From an uncultured Anaerococcus sp. (GTDB lineage: Bacteria > Bacillota_A > Clostridia > Tissierellales > Peptoniphilaceae), in assembly GCA_945916625.1 (NCBI GenBank), contig CAMEGY010000019.1, positions 1 to 10,137 of the forward strand: 10,137 nucleotides of DNA, read 5' to 3'. The notes under the pieces are model-generated. The model was not told where the DNA came from, made no database searches, and saw only the letters and a list, made by a program, of their open reading frames with translations. A program made the position numbers and the translations under genes. Positions within the stretch are counted from its first letter, which is position 1, and every line of letters begins with the position of its first letter. This document shows positions 1-7,630 of the stretch, piece after piece.

Positions 1-16
1 AATTTGGGCATAAGTC

Positions 17-37
17 TGTGGATAAGTATGTGGATAA
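17..37 (-). other. Tandem DnaA boxes, reverse orientation
   Basis: TGTGGATAA occurs at 17-25 and again at 29-37, each the exact reverse complement of the DnaA box consensus TTATCCACA. The start-to-start distance is 12 bases, close to one helical turn, so two DnaA monomers could sit on nearly the same face. They point away from the CTA array, unlike the boxes on the right. Confidence 0.88.
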
Positions 38-76
38 GATTATTTTAAGACTTTGAGAAAAAACTATTGTGCAAAG

Positions 77-85
77 TGTGGAAAA
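77..85 (-). other. Variant DnaA box, reverse orientation
   Basis: TGTGGAAAA is the reverse complement of TTTTCCACA, one base from the consensus TTATCCACA. It stands alone between the left pair and the right cluster and is probably a weaker site. Confidence 0.6.
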
Positions 86-105
86 CTAGCCATTTATCCT
101 AGGGC

Positions 106-125
106 TTATCCATAACTTATTCACA
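106..125 (+). other. Two adjacent DnaA boxes, forward orientation
   Basis: TTATCCATA at 106-114 differs at one position from TTATCCACA, and TTATTCACA at 117-125 fits TTATNCACA exactly. The spacing is 11 bases. The second box covers the candidate -35 hexamer of the dnaN promoter (120-125), so DnaA bound here would compete with RNA polymerase. Confidence 0.75.
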
Positions 126-147
126 CAAGAAGATCTTGAAATATAAT
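120..147 (+). promoter_or_regulatory. Candidate sigma-A promoter for dnaN and its operon
   Basis: A perfect TATAAT (-10) lies at 142-147 and TTCACA, one base from TTGACA, lies at 120-125, with a 16-base spacer. Transcription would begin near 154 and leave a leader of about 70 bases that runs through the last two DnaA boxes and the CTA array. The -35 is inside the DnaA box at 117-125. It is the best promoter I can find before dnaN, though not an experimentally supported one. Confidence 0.6.
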
Positions 148-159
148 AGTTTTATGAAG

Positions 160-178
160 ATATCCACATTTATACACA
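160..178 (+). other. Trio-proximal DnaA box pair
   Basis: ATATCCACA (160-168, one mismatch) and TTATACACA (170-178, exact TTATNCACA match) lie 10 bases apart, forward, with only the dinucleotide GC (179-180) between the second box and the CTA array. This is the layout of the box pair that loads DnaA onto single strands in the B. subtilis unwinding region. Confidence 0.8.
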
Positions 179-180
179 GC

Positions 181-198
181 CTACTACTAATACTACTA
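181..198. repeat. DnaA-trio array
   Basis: Reading from 181 the top strand is three CTA triplets, one ATA, then two more CTA triplets, so the lower strand reads 3'-GAT-5' in five of six units. This matches the DnaA-trio element known from B. subtilis, on which DnaA forms a filament along one strand to open the duplex. It is in the expected place: directly after a DnaA box and a short GC step, and before an AT-rich stretch. Confidence 0.85.
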
Positions 199-225
199 AG
201 TTTAAATAATAGTTAAGGAGATCCT

Positions 226-1338
226 ATGAAATTTGAAATTAAGCAACGAGAACTAATGAAGGCCCTCTCAATAGCAAATAGGGCAGTATCGAAATCAACC
301 AATATACAAATACATGAATTAATATACTTTTCTACAGAAGACGATAGACTTTCACTGACCTCCTTTGATGGAGAAATCTCAATTAAAACCCTAGTTGATG
401 CAAAAATTGTAGAAGATGGGGTCATGGCTGTAAAGGCAGACCTAATTACAAATATTATAAGAAAGCTACCAGATGAAATTGTAAAGATAGAACTAGATAG
501 TGGCAAAATCAAAATCTCATGCAAAAGATCTAACTTCAACCTAGTTGCCTTTGAATATTTTGATAAGGAAGAGATAAAAACTCCACAGAGTACAGCCCTA
601 TCTATAGATAATGACAAGCTAAAAAGATCAATAAACCAAACAGAATTTGCAACAACTCTTGATGAAACCAAGCTTGCCCTAACAGGTATACTTTTTGAAT
701 TAAGGGAAGGGTGTCTAAATATGGTGGCCCTTGATGGTTACAGGGTAGCCCTAAAGAAAATTGAGCTTTCTTATCCAGCCGACTTTGAAAATACTGAATA
801 TATTATTCCAAAAAGATCGCTTCTAGAGTGGTCAAGAATAATCTCAGACGATAATAAGACATCCCTATATAGGAATGAAAATGACCTGATGTTTGTATCT
901 GAAAACACTACCATGTTATGCAAGGTAATAGATAAAAACTTTATAGACTACAGAAATATAATAAATGATATCTCAGAAACATCAGTTATAGTAGAAAAAT
1001 CCGCCCTAACATCAGCCCTTGATAGGGCCCAGGTCCTATCAGATCCAGGCAGGGCCAATCTTATAAAGGTAAATATAGCAGATAGGGCCATGACCCTAAG
1101 GAGTAATTCTGAGATTGGTGATGTCAAGGAAGTCATAGAAGTAGACCAAGAGGGCGAAGGACTAGATATAGCATTCAATGCAAAGTATATGCAAGATGGG
1201 GTCAAGGCTTGTGATAGCGAAAAGATAAAATTAAACTTCAAATCAAGCCTAAACCCTTGCCTAATTTACCCACAAGATACCAAACACGAAGGCGAAGACT
1301 ACACATATCTTGTCCTTCCAGTTAGACTAGCAAGGTAA
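226..1338 (+). CDS. dnaN: DNA polymerase III subunit beta (sliding clamp)
   Basis: The product is the ring-shaped clamp that tethers the replicative polymerase to DNA and serves as a docking site for repair proteins. It works as a dimer of three-domain subunits. The 370 residues fit the usual family length of about 365-380, with domains at roughly 1-125, 127-245 and 247-370. Family hallmarks are the N-terminal MKFEI strand, a FDGEISI segment (usually TDxEISI) near residue 50, the ALDGYRVAL segment near 171, and the C-terminal LVLPVRLAR that helps build the peptide-binding pocket. AAGGAG at 215-220, five bases before the ATG, fixes the start. The NIQIHELIYF segment near residue 26 departs from the usual proline-containing PIL stretch but is within family variation. 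It lies four bases before yaaA and begins the long gene series. Confidence 0.97.
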   Translation: MKFEIKQRELMKALSIANRAVSKSTNIQIHELIYFSTEDDRLSLTSFDGEISIKTLVDAKIVEDGVMAVKADLITNIIRKLPDEIVKIELDSGKIKISCKRSNFNLVAFEYFDKEEIKTPQSTALSIDNDKLKRSINQTEFATTLDETKLALTGILFELREGCLNMVALDGYRVALKKIELSYPADFENTEYIIPKRSLLEWSRIISDDNKTSLYRNENDLMFVSENTTMLCKVIDKNFIDYRNIINDISETSVIVEKSALTSALDRAQVLSDPGRANLIKVNIADRAMTLRSNSEIGDVKEVIEVDQEGEGLDIAFNAKYMQDGVKACDSEKIKLNFKSSLNPCLIYPQDTKHEGEDYTYLVLPVRLAR

Positions 1339-1342
1339 GAGT

Positions 1343-1549
1343 ATGGACATAATAGAATTTAGAAGTGAAGAAATAAGACTAAAGGACCTCCTAAAGGCAA
1401 CAGACCTCATCCCTTCAGGAGGCCTTGCCAAGCTAATAATAAGGGAAGAAGGAGTCATTTTAAATGATGAGCCTTGCTATGTAGCTGGCAAAAAAATCCA
1501 CCCAGGAGATGAAGTCATCTTCGATGGGATAAAAATTGTAATCAAATAA
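1343..1549 (+). CDS. yaaA: S4 domain-containing protein YaaA
   Basis: This is a 68-residue protein that is nearly all S4 RNA-binding fold: LKDLLKAT, then SGGLAKLII, VILNDEP and a GKKIHPGDEVIF end, as in the B. subtilis yaaA product of about 70 residues. S4 domains bind structured RNA. YaaA family members sit between dnaN and recF in many Bacillota and have been linked to ribosome assembly, but the exact role here is not shown by the sequence. The ATG has only a modest upstream purine run (AAGG, 1332-1335) and lies four bases after the dnaN stop. Its TAA shares one base with the recF ATG, so recF translation is probably coupled to it. Confidence 0.92.
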   Translation: MDIIEFRSEEIRLKDLLKATDLIPSGGLAKLIIREEGVILNDEPCYVAGKKIHPGDEVIFDGIKIVIK

Positions 1550-2628
1550 TGTGGATACAGGATATAAAATTATATAATTTTAGGAATTATTATTATCAAA
1601 CAGTTAATTTTAACGATTCTATAAATATCTTTATAGGCGACAATGCCCAGGGAAAGACAAACCTACTTGAATCTTGCTATTACTTAGCAAATGCCACATC
1701 CTTTAAGAAGCTAAGGGATAGGGATATCATTAAATTTGGCCAAGAATCAATGGAAGTAGCAGGCACAATCAGAAAGGGCCGACAATTCAAGAAGGTTTCG
1801 ATAAGGATAGAGGGGTCGGATAAGAATATTTTTGTAAATGAAGTAGAATATAAGAGGAACAAGGATCTTAAGTCATTGTTTAACCTAGTTTTATTTACAC
1901 CAGAAGACCTTTCTATTATAAAAGAAGGGCCAAATTTAAGGCGAGATCTTTTAGATGAAATAATTGCATCTATAGATTTCACCTACAAAAAAACTAGAAA
2001 AGACTATGATAAGATTTTGTTCGCTAGAAATAAACTACTAAAAAATAAATCGTCCTCATATTTCAACGAACAATTAGACGCCTTTGATCAGTCCCTAGTC
2101 AAGGAAGGCTACAGGATTTATAAAACAAGGTCAAAGTTTGTCAAATATATAGAAGAATATGCAAGCAAATTTCAAAGAGCTCTCACAAATGGGGCTGAAA
2201 AGCTTGAAATTGACTACATTCCAGATATAAAGGCAAAAAGCCTTGAAGACTACCATAAGGAATTTATAAAAAAAAGAAATGAGGACCTAAGATACAAAAC
2301 AAGCCAAACTGGCATCCACAGAGATGATATAATAATCAAAATCAATGGCAAAAACACTAGGCTATTTGCTTCCCAAGGCCAGCAGAGATCTGCAATTATC
2401 AATATAAAACTTGCAGAAGTTGCTCTTTTGAGGGAGATCACAGGAGATAAGGCTGTAATTTTATTAGACGATGTATTTTCGGAATTAGATGAAAATAGGA
2501 GTCAATTTCTTTTAGAAAACCTAGCTGATTATCAAACCATAATTACAGCTACCAATACCAAAAGCTTAGAAAGTGTGCCAGCTGATAAGATTTCTTATAT
2601 AAGGGATGGCAGAATTAGAAAGGAATAA
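1549..2628 (+). CDS. recF: DNA replication and repair protein RecF
   Basis: RecF is an SMC-like ATPase that helps RecO and RecR load RecA on gapped DNA at stalled forks. The 359 residues match the usual length. It opens with IKLYNFRNY, then a Walker A motif GDNAQGKT at residues 30-37. The ABC signature SQGQQR is at 275-280, and the Walker B region LLDDVFSELD is at 305-314 with acidic D307 and D308. The start overlaps the yaaA stop by one base. The last codons carry the gyrB ribosome-binding site, and the stop is one base from the gyrB ATG. There is no remB/yaaB-like or DUF721 gene between recF and gyrB, which many relatives have. Confidence 0.97.
   Translation: MWIQDIKLYNFRNYYYQTVNFNDSINIFIGDNAQGKTNLLESCYYLANATSFKKLRDRDIIKFGQESMEVAGTIRKGRQFKKVSIRIEGSDKNIFVNEVEYKRNKDLKSLFNLVLFTPEDLSIIKEGPNLRRDLLDEIIASIDFTYKKTRKDYDKILFARNKLLKNKSSSYFNEQLDAFDQSLVKEGYRIYKTRSKFVKYIEEYASKFQRALTNGAEKLEIDYIPDIKAKSLEDYHKEFIKKRNEDLRYKTSQTGIHRDDIIIKINGKNTRLFASQGQQRSAIINIKLAEVALLREITGDKAVILLDDVFSELDENRSQFLLENLADYQTIITATNTKSLESVPADKISYIRDGRIRKE
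2617..2624 (+). promoter_or_regulatory. Ribosome-binding site of gyrB (decides the start)
   Basis: AGAAAGGA lies within the final codons of recF, five bases before the ATG at 2630. An in-frame ATG at 2606 has no such site and would add eight residues (MAELERNN) not typical of GyrB, so 2630 is preferred. Confidence 0.75.
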
Positions 2629-2629
2629 T

Positions 2630-4531
2630 ATGACAGAAAACAATTATGATGCCGGTAATATTAGGGTCTTAGAAGGTCTTGAGCCTGTTAGACTAAGACC
2701 TGGTATGTACATCGGCTCTACAAGTAGTAGGGGGCTCCACCATCTTATCTACGAAGTTGTAGACAACTCCGTGGACGAGGCCCTAGCAGGTCGTTGCGAC
2801 TACATAAAGATAAGCATATCTCGTGATAATGTAGTAAGCGTAGAAGATGACGGTTCAGGTATCCCTGTAAAAGAGCACCCAACAACACATAAATCCACAC
2901 TTGAGACAGTACTTACAGTCCTACACGCAGGGGGTAAGTTTGACGACTCTGCCTACAAGGTATCAGGTGGACTTCACGGTGTAGGTGTATCAGTAGTAAA
3001 CGCTCTTTCTGAATACCTAATAGCAGAAGTCAAAAGAGACGGCCACATCTACAAGATGGAATTTGCTAGAGGTGAGGTTACAAAAGACATAGAAATAATA
3101 GGAAATACTAAAGAAACAGGTACAAAGATTACCTTCAAACCAGATGCGGAAATCTTTGATACAACAGTTTTCGAAAGGTCTGTCTTAGAAAATAGGTTTA
3201 GGGAAATGGCCTTCTTAAATAGGGGAGTAGAGATAATCTTCGAAGATAAGAGGGAAGACTTTGAAACTTCATTTAAGTTTGATGGAGGTATTTCAGAATT
3301 TGTATCCTTCTTAAACCGCAACAAAGATCCAATAATGGATATGGTCCCACACTTTGACGGTAGCCAAGAAGAGGTAGAAGTAGAATTTGCCTTCCAATAT
3401 ACAGATGGCTATAGTGAAAATATTTTATCCTATGCCAACAACATCCAAACTCCAGAAGGCGGTACCCACCTTTCAGGATTAAGGTCATCACTAACAAGAA
3501 CAGTAAATGACTATGCTAGAAAATATAATTATATAAAAGAGAATGAAGAAAACCTTCAAGGAGAGGACATCAGAGAAGGCATTACTGCTATTATTTCTGT
3601 AAAAATATCCGAACCACAATTTGAAGGCCAAACTAAATCAAAACTTGGTAACTCCGAGGTAAGGGGAGTTGTAGATTCTTATATATCAGAAAATCTCGCT
3701 GCCTTCCTTGAAGAAAATCCAAAACCAGCCAAGTCTATAATTGATAAGGCCCTTGCAAGCAGGCGTGCAAGAGAGGCTGCAAGAAAGGCAAGAGATTTAA
3801 CCCGCAAGAGATCAATCCTCGATTCTGCAACCCTTCCAGGTAAGCTTGCTGACTGTCAATCTACAGACATAGGTGAAAATGAAATATTTATCGTCGAAGG
3901 TAACTCTGCGGGCGGATCTGCCAAGGGTGGAAGAGATAACAGAATCCAAGCTATACTTCCACTTAGGGGCAAGATTATGAACGTAGAAAAAGCCCACCTA
4001 GACAGGGTCCTAAACTCAGAAGAGATTAAAAATATGATTACAGCCTTCGGTACAGGTATAGGCAAGGAATTTGACATATCAAAACTTCGCTACGGTAAGA
4101 TTATAATCATGACCGATGCGGACGTGGACGGGGCCCACATCAGGACCTTGCTCCTCACCTTCTTCTATAGGTATATGAAAGATTTAATAGACGAAGGTCA
4201 TATCTATGTAGCCCTTCCACCACTTTATAGGATAAGTCAAGGCAAAAAAGAAAGATATGTATATTCCGATGAAGAAAAGAATAAGTACATCAAAGAACTT
4301 GGAGAAGGAAACTACAAAATCAACAGGTATAAGGGTCTGGGTGAGATGAACGCCGAGCAATTATGGGAAACAACTATGGACCCAGATAGGCGAGTTCTCT
4401 TAAGAGTAGAAGAAGATTTGGAATCTACAACTACAGATGATACCTTCTCACTACTAATGGGAGAAAAGGTAGAACCTAGACGTAACTTCATCCAAGAAAA
4501 TGCCAAGTACGTTACAGATATAGACGTATAG
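2630..4531 (+). CDS. gyrB: DNA gyrase subunit B
   Basis: GyrB supplies the ATPase and part of the DNA-cleavage centre of gyrase, the A2B2 enzyme that introduces negative supercoils. At 633 residues it is the short form without the roughly 170-residue insert of enterobacteria. The GHKL ATPase shows E42 and N46, DDGSGIP at 73-79 and GGLHGVGV at 113-120. A transducer region follows. The TOPRIM domain has E423 and the metal-binding D496, D498 and D500. The C-terminal VEPRRNFI motif is intact. One departure: the usual EGD of the TOPRIM entry motif is EGN here, with N425 at the position numbered D426 in E. coli. The Lys447 equivalent is Arg, which is normal in Gram-positives. gyrA follows nine bases later. 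GyrB rather than ParE is supported by its place between recF and gyrA. Confidence 0.97.
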   Translation: MTENNYDAGNIRVLEGLEPVRLRPGMYIGSTSSRGLHHLIYEVVDNSVDEALAGRCDYIKISISRDNVVSVEDDGSGIPVKEHPTTHKSTLETVLTVLHAGGKFDDSAYKVSGGLHGVGVSVVNALSEYLIAEVKRDGHIYKMEFARGEVTKDIEIIGNTKETGTKITFKPDAEIFDTTVFERSVLENRFREMAFLNRGVEIIFEDKREDFETSFKFDGGISEFVSFLNRNKDPIMDMVPHFDGSQEEVEVEFAFQYTDGYSENILSYANNIQTPEGGTHLSGLRSSLTRTVNDYARKYNYIKENEENLQGEDIREGITAIISVKISEPQFEGQTKSKLGNSEVRGVVDSYISENLAAFLEENPKPAKSIIDKALASRRAREAARKARDLTRKRSILDSATLPGKLADCQSTDIGENEIFIVEGNSAGGSAKGGRDNRIQAILPLRGKIMNVEKAHLDRVLNSEEIKNMITAFGTGIGKEFDISKLRYGKIIIMTDADVDGAHIRTLLLTFFYRYMKDLIDEGHIYVALPPLYRISQGKKERYVYSDEEKNKYIKELGEGNYKINRYKGLGEMNAEQLWETTMDPDRRVLLRVEEDLESTTTDDTFSLLMGEKVEPRRNFIQENAKYVTDIDV

Positions 4532-4540
4532 GAGGCGTAA

Positions 4541-6988
4541 ATGACAGAAAATCAAAACATAATTAATATAGACCTCGAAAAAAAGATGAAAACATCTTAT
4601 CTTGAGTATTCGATGTCTGTAATAGTATCAAGAGCCCTACCAGACGTGCGAGACGGACTCAAACCTGTTCACAGGAGGATCCTCTACGGCATGCAACAAT
4701 TGGGCCTTGATCCAAATAAACCAACCAGAAAATCAGCCAGGGTTGTCGGTGATGTAATGGGTAAATTTCACCCTCACGGTGACTCTGCAATCTACGATGC
4801 CCTAGTTAGACTTGCCCAAGATTTCTCAACTAGGTATCCTCTTGCCCAAGGCCAGGGTAACTTTGGTTCTATAGATGGGGATGCGGCAGCTGCCATGCGT
4901 TACACAGAAGTAAGGATGAGCAAGATTGCCAAGGAAATGCTTAGGGATATAAATAAGGATACAGTTGACTTTGTACCAAACTTCGATGGCGAAGAGATGG
5001 AACCAGCTGTTCTTCCATCAAGGTTTCCAAATCTTTTAGTCAATGGATCTAATGGTATAGCCGTAGGTATGGCAACAAACATGGCTCCTCACAACCTTGG
5101 AGAGGCAATTGATGCGTGCATCGCCTACATGAAAGATCCTGAAATCGAAATAGAAGATCTAATTAAAATAATCCCTGGACCAGACTTTCCAACAGGAGCC
5201 CTAATCCTAGGCAAATCAGGAATAAGAGATGCCTACATGACAGGCAGGGGCAAGATAAAGCAAAGAGCAGTAGCAAGAATCGAGCCTTTTAAGAAAAATA
5301 GGGAAAGAATCATAATTACAGAAATCCCTTACCAGGTAAACAAGGCAAGACTAATAGAAAAAATTGCAGACCTTGTTAAGGAAAAAAGAGTAGATGGTAT
5401 TTCTGACATTAGAGACGAATCTGACAGAAAGGGAATGAGGATAGTTATTGAAATCAAGAGAGATTCCAATGCAAATATTGTCCTTAATAACCTCTACAAA
5501 TATACCCAACTAGAAAATACCTTTGGTATCATAAACCTAGCTTTAGTCGGTGGCGAACCAAAGATTTTAAATCTCAAAGAATTAATCGGCCACTATGTAG
5601 AACACCAAAAAGAAGTAGTAACAAGAAGGACCAACTTCGATCTATCAAAGGCCCGTGAGAGAAAACACATAGTAGAAGGTTTGATTATTGCAATTGACCA
5701 TATAGATGAGATTATTAAAATCATCAGGTCATCCTATGATAATGACCAGATCAAAAAGATTTTCTTTGACAGGTACAAATTATCAGATGCTCAATCTCAA
5801 GCCATCCTTGATATGCAATTAAAACGCCTATCAGGTCTTGAAATTGAAAAGTTAAAGGCAGAAGATAAGGAACTTGCTGAAACAATTGAATACCTACTTT
5901 CAATCCTAAACTCTGAAGAAAATCTTATAAACCTAATAATTGACGAAATTAGTGAAATTAGAGAAAAATATGCTGATGAAAGACGCACACAGATAGTCCC
6001 AGATGAGGGAGATATGGATATAACTGAGCTAATAGAAGAAGAAGATATCCTAATTACCCTTACAAAAGACGGTTATATCAAGAGACTTCCAATTGATACC
6101 TACAAGGTTCAAAACAGGGGTGGCAAGGGAATTGCTGCCGGCAATACCAAGGAAGGCGACTTTATCAAAAAGATTATCACAACTAACACCCACGAAGATT
6201 TGCTAATCTTTACATCTTTTGGAAAAGTTTATTCACTTGAAGCCTACAAAGTGCCAGAAGGAAGCCGTACATCAAGAGGCCAGGCTATTATAAATATCCT
6301 AAATCTTGATAGTGGTGAAAAAATCACTGAAATGATTACTCTCTCAGAACTTGGAAAAAATAGCCAACTTGTCCTACAAACCAAAGATGGCCAAATCAAA
6401 AAGACTGAGGCAGAAAACTTCACTAATATCAGAAGAAACGGAATAATTGCCATTTCTCTAAGAGATGGGGATAAGCTAATATCTGTAAGACAAATCGAAG
6501 AAGATGAAGAACTAATTATCTCAAGTAAGAATGGTATGACAATCCAGTTTAATACAAAAGATGTCAGGACCATGGGCAGAACCGCTATGGGAGTTAGGGC
6601 AATCAGACTTGATGAAGGTGACGAAGTTGTCAGCATGAACACCAAGGGAGATGAAACCTACCTTTTAGTTGTGACAGAAAATGGTTTTGGCAAGAAGACA
6701 AGTTTCAACAATTTCAAAAATCAAAACAGGGGAGGCAAGGGTGTAAGATGCCATAGGGTCAACGAAAAGACCGGCAAGGTTGTCGATACCCTACCAGTAG
6801 ACCTCGACACAGATATAATGATGGTTTCTCTAAAGGGAGATATGATTAGACTAAGTGCTAGAGACATATCAACTACAGGCAGGAACACCATGGGTGTTAA
6901 GCTTAAGAACCTAGAAAAAGGCGAAGATGCTATAGTATCAGTTACAACATACGATAACATTTTGGAAGATGAGGAAAAAGATGTTTGA
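4541..6988 (+). CDS. gyrA: DNA gyrase subunit A
   Basis: GyrA carries the DNA-breaking tyrosine and the C-terminal wheel that wraps DNA so that gyrase can supercoil it. The 815 residues fit the Gram-positive length. The N-terminal part has the winged-helix core with [14 protein letters not shown], where S82 and D86 match the quinolone-contacting Ser83 and Asp87 of E. coli and carry the susceptible-type residues. The catalytic tyrosine is Y121 in [11 protein letters not shown] coiled-coil stretch lies around residues 360-490. The C-terminal beta-pinwheel begins near 500, with a GyrA box QNRGGKG at 524-530 and a second copy at 728-734; the first box separates gyrase from topoisomerase IV. AGGAGG at 4530-4535 supports the start. 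The last eight bases overlap the next gene. Confidence 0.97.
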   Translation: MTENQNIINIDLEKKMKTSYLEYSMSVIVSRALPDVRDGLKPVHRRILYGMQQLGLDPNKPTRKSARVVGDVMGKFHPHGDSAIYDALVRLAQDFSTRYPLAQGQGNFGSIDGDAAAAMRYTEVRMSKIAKEMLRDINKDTVDFVPNFDGEEMEPAVLPSRFPNLLVNGSNGIAVGMATNMAPHNLGEAIDACIAYMKDPEIEIEDLIKIIPGPDFPTGALILGKSGIRDAYMTGRGKIKQRAVARIEPFKKNRERIIITEIPYQVNKARLIEKIADLVKEKRVDGISDIRDESDRKGMRIVIEIKRDSNANIVLNNLYKYTQLENTFGIINLALVGGEPKILNLKELIGHYVEHQKEVVTRRTNFDLSKARERKHIVEGLIIAIDHIDEIIKIIRSSYDNDQIKKIFFDRYKLSDAQSQAILDMQLKRLSGLEIEKLKAEDKELAETIEYLLSILNSEENLINLIIDEISEIREKYADERRTQIVPDEGDMDITELIEEEDILITLTKDGYIKRLPIDTYKVQNRGGKGIAAGNTKEGDFIKKIITTNTHEDLLIFTSFGKVYSLEAYKVPEGSRTSRGQAIINILNLDSGEKITEMITLSELGKNSQLVLQTKDGQIKKTEAENFTNIRRNGIIAISLRDGDKLISVRQIEEDEELIISSKNGMTIQFNTKDVRTMGRTAMGVRAIRLDEGDEVVSMNTKGDETYLLVVTENGFGKKTSFNNFKNQNRGGKGVRCHRVNEKTGKVVDTLPVDLDTDIMMVSLKGDMIRLSARDISTTGRNTMGVKLKNLEKGEDAIVSVTTYDNILEDEEKDV
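6971..6975 (+). promoter_or_regulatory. Ribosome-binding site of the RsbV-like gene (decides the start)
   Basis: GAGGA within the end of gyrA lies five bases before the ATG at 6981. The alternative in-frame ATG at 6969 would add MRKK, has no site at proper spacing, and would put this sequence inside the coding region, so 6981 is chosen. Confidence 0.65.
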
Positions 6989-7286
6989 AAGTAAGATTTA
7001 CGATAAAGACGATTATAAGCTAGTAGAAATAAAGGGCGATCTTGACATATACGCAGAGGATGAATTTAGAGACTTCATAGGTCTTGAGATAGAAAATATC
7101 GATAAGGACTTGATTATAGATATAGCAGACCTTGACTATTTGGATTCTACAGGTCTGGGTCTATTCATGAAAATCTATAGGCTAATAAATGAAAAAGGCC
7201 ATACTGTCAAAATAATAAATCCTAAAGAAAATATCTTAAAACTCTTTAAGATTACTGATTTGACAGAAGTTTTTAATATGGAGTAG
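6981..7286 (+). CDS. Anti-sigma factor antagonist, RsbV/SpoIIAA-like (STAS domain)
   Basis: This 101-residue protein is a single STAS domain. [17 protein letters not shown] is the typical first strand-turn, and [16 protein letters not shown] carries the phospho-acceptor Ser56 in DSTG, the same motif and residue number as in B. subtilis RsbV. In this family the unphosphorylated protein binds the anti-sigma factor and frees the sigma factor; phosphorylation by the anti-sigma kinase disables it. The gene begins inside gyrA (8-base overlap) and ends two bases before the RsbW-like gene, matching the classic order antagonist, anti-sigma, sigma. RsbV is favoured over SpoIIAA because of the DSTG form, but the two families are close and I give no symbol. 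Confidence 0.88.
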   Translation: MFESKIYDKDDYKLVEIKGDLDIYAEDEFRDFIGLEIENIDKDLIIDIADLDYLDSTGLGLFMKIYRLINEKGHTVKIINPKENILKLFKITDLTEVFNME

Positions 7287-7288
7287 AC

Positions 7289-7630
7289 ATGGATAAGATT
7301 AGTATAAAAATCCCACAAAATAACCATTACCAAAAATCTTTGAGGCTTTTTGTGGCAGGCCTTGCCTCAGACCTTAATTTCGACATAGAACAAATCGAAG
7401 ATCTTAAGGTCCTCCTAAGTGAGGCTATAAACTACAAGATGGGCAAGGGCGGTTTAGACCTAGCCTTCCTTGTAGGGGAAGATAGGCTTTCTATAGAAGT
7501 AGTGGGCGAAGATAAAAAGACAGACGCAAAAGCTATTGCTATGAGAGATGCAATCCTATCGGCCCTAGCTGATGAGATTGAGATAGAAGGTGATCTTCTA
7601 AGAATTACTATGAGGAATTCTCATGTCTAG
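7289..7630 (+). CDS. RsbW/SpoIIAB-like anti-sigma factor with degenerate ATP site
   Basis: The order and the stretch from residue 16 to 46 (SLRLFVAGLAS, IEDLKVLLSEA) align by eye with RsbW, a GHKL-fold serine kinase that binds its sigma factor and phosphorylates RsbV. But the protein has 113 residues, against about 145-160 in RsbW and SpoIIAB, and the nucleotide site looks lost. The N-box EAxxN is EAINY, with Tyr49 at the Asn position. The D-x-G-x-G box is replaced by VVGEDKKTD (71-79). The glycine-rich GGLGL lid motif is absent, with AMRDAILSAL in that place. A closing EIEIEGDLLRITMRN strand pair is retained. It may still bind the sigma factor but probably cannot hydrolyse ATP; this is inference from missing residues. 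GGAG at 7280-7283 supports the start. It overlaps the sigma gene by eight bases. Confidence 0.78.
   Translation: MDKISIKIPQNNHYQKSLRLFVAGLASDLNFDIEQIEDLKVLLSEAINYKMGKGGLDLAFLVGEDRLSIEVVGEDKKTDAKAIAMRDAILSALADEIEIEGDLLRITMRNSHV

Larger units (their letters stand above)
1..225. other. oriC: Chromosomal replication origin (oriC), dnaN-proximal intergenic region
   Basis: This gene-free stretch has the architecture of a Bacillota origin. Two DnaA boxes in reverse orientation (17-25, 29-37) and a variant reverse box (77-85) lie on the left. Forward boxes follow at 106-114, 117-125, 160-168 and 170-178. A run of CTA triplets (181-198) comes next, then an AT-rich tract (199-216) that could be the first duplex to open. 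The following gene is dnaN, and in this group the dnaA-dnaN spacer is a standard origin site. That dnaA lies just left of the window is inference, because no part of it is visible here. The box sequences are read directly; origin function is inferred from arrangement. Confidence 0.9.

Noticed and set aside
94..102. TTATCCTAG as a further DnaA box, 12 bases before 106-114
   Set aside because: Three mismatches at the end of the box that is normally the most conserved (CACA).
213..671. Minus-strand open frame antisense to the start of dnaN, and similar minus-strand frames throughout (for example 948-1241, 6244-6645, 8792-9190)
   Set aside because: They lie wholly opposite strongly supported genes, their translations are serine/leucine/isoleucine-rich low-complexity sequence typical of reverse reading of such genes, and none shows a family motif.
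1550..1558. DnaA-box-like TGTGGATAC at the recF start
   Set aside because: One mismatch, isolated, inside coding sequence and far from the clustered boxes; one such match is expected by chance in AT-rich DNA.
2606..2629. Earlier in-frame ATG for gyrB (eight extra residues)
   Set aside because: It has no ribosome-binding site, lies inside recF, and the ATG at 2630 has a good site and gives a normal GyrB N-terminus.
6110..6742. Two QNRGGKG GyrA boxes in one GyrA
   Set aside because: A second RGGKG motif in a later blade is common in Gram-positive GyrA; nothing unusual once compared with the family.
6969..6980. Earlier ATG for the RsbV-like gene
   Set aside because: No ribosome-binding site; the extension MRKK would swallow the GAGGA that serves the ATG at 6981.
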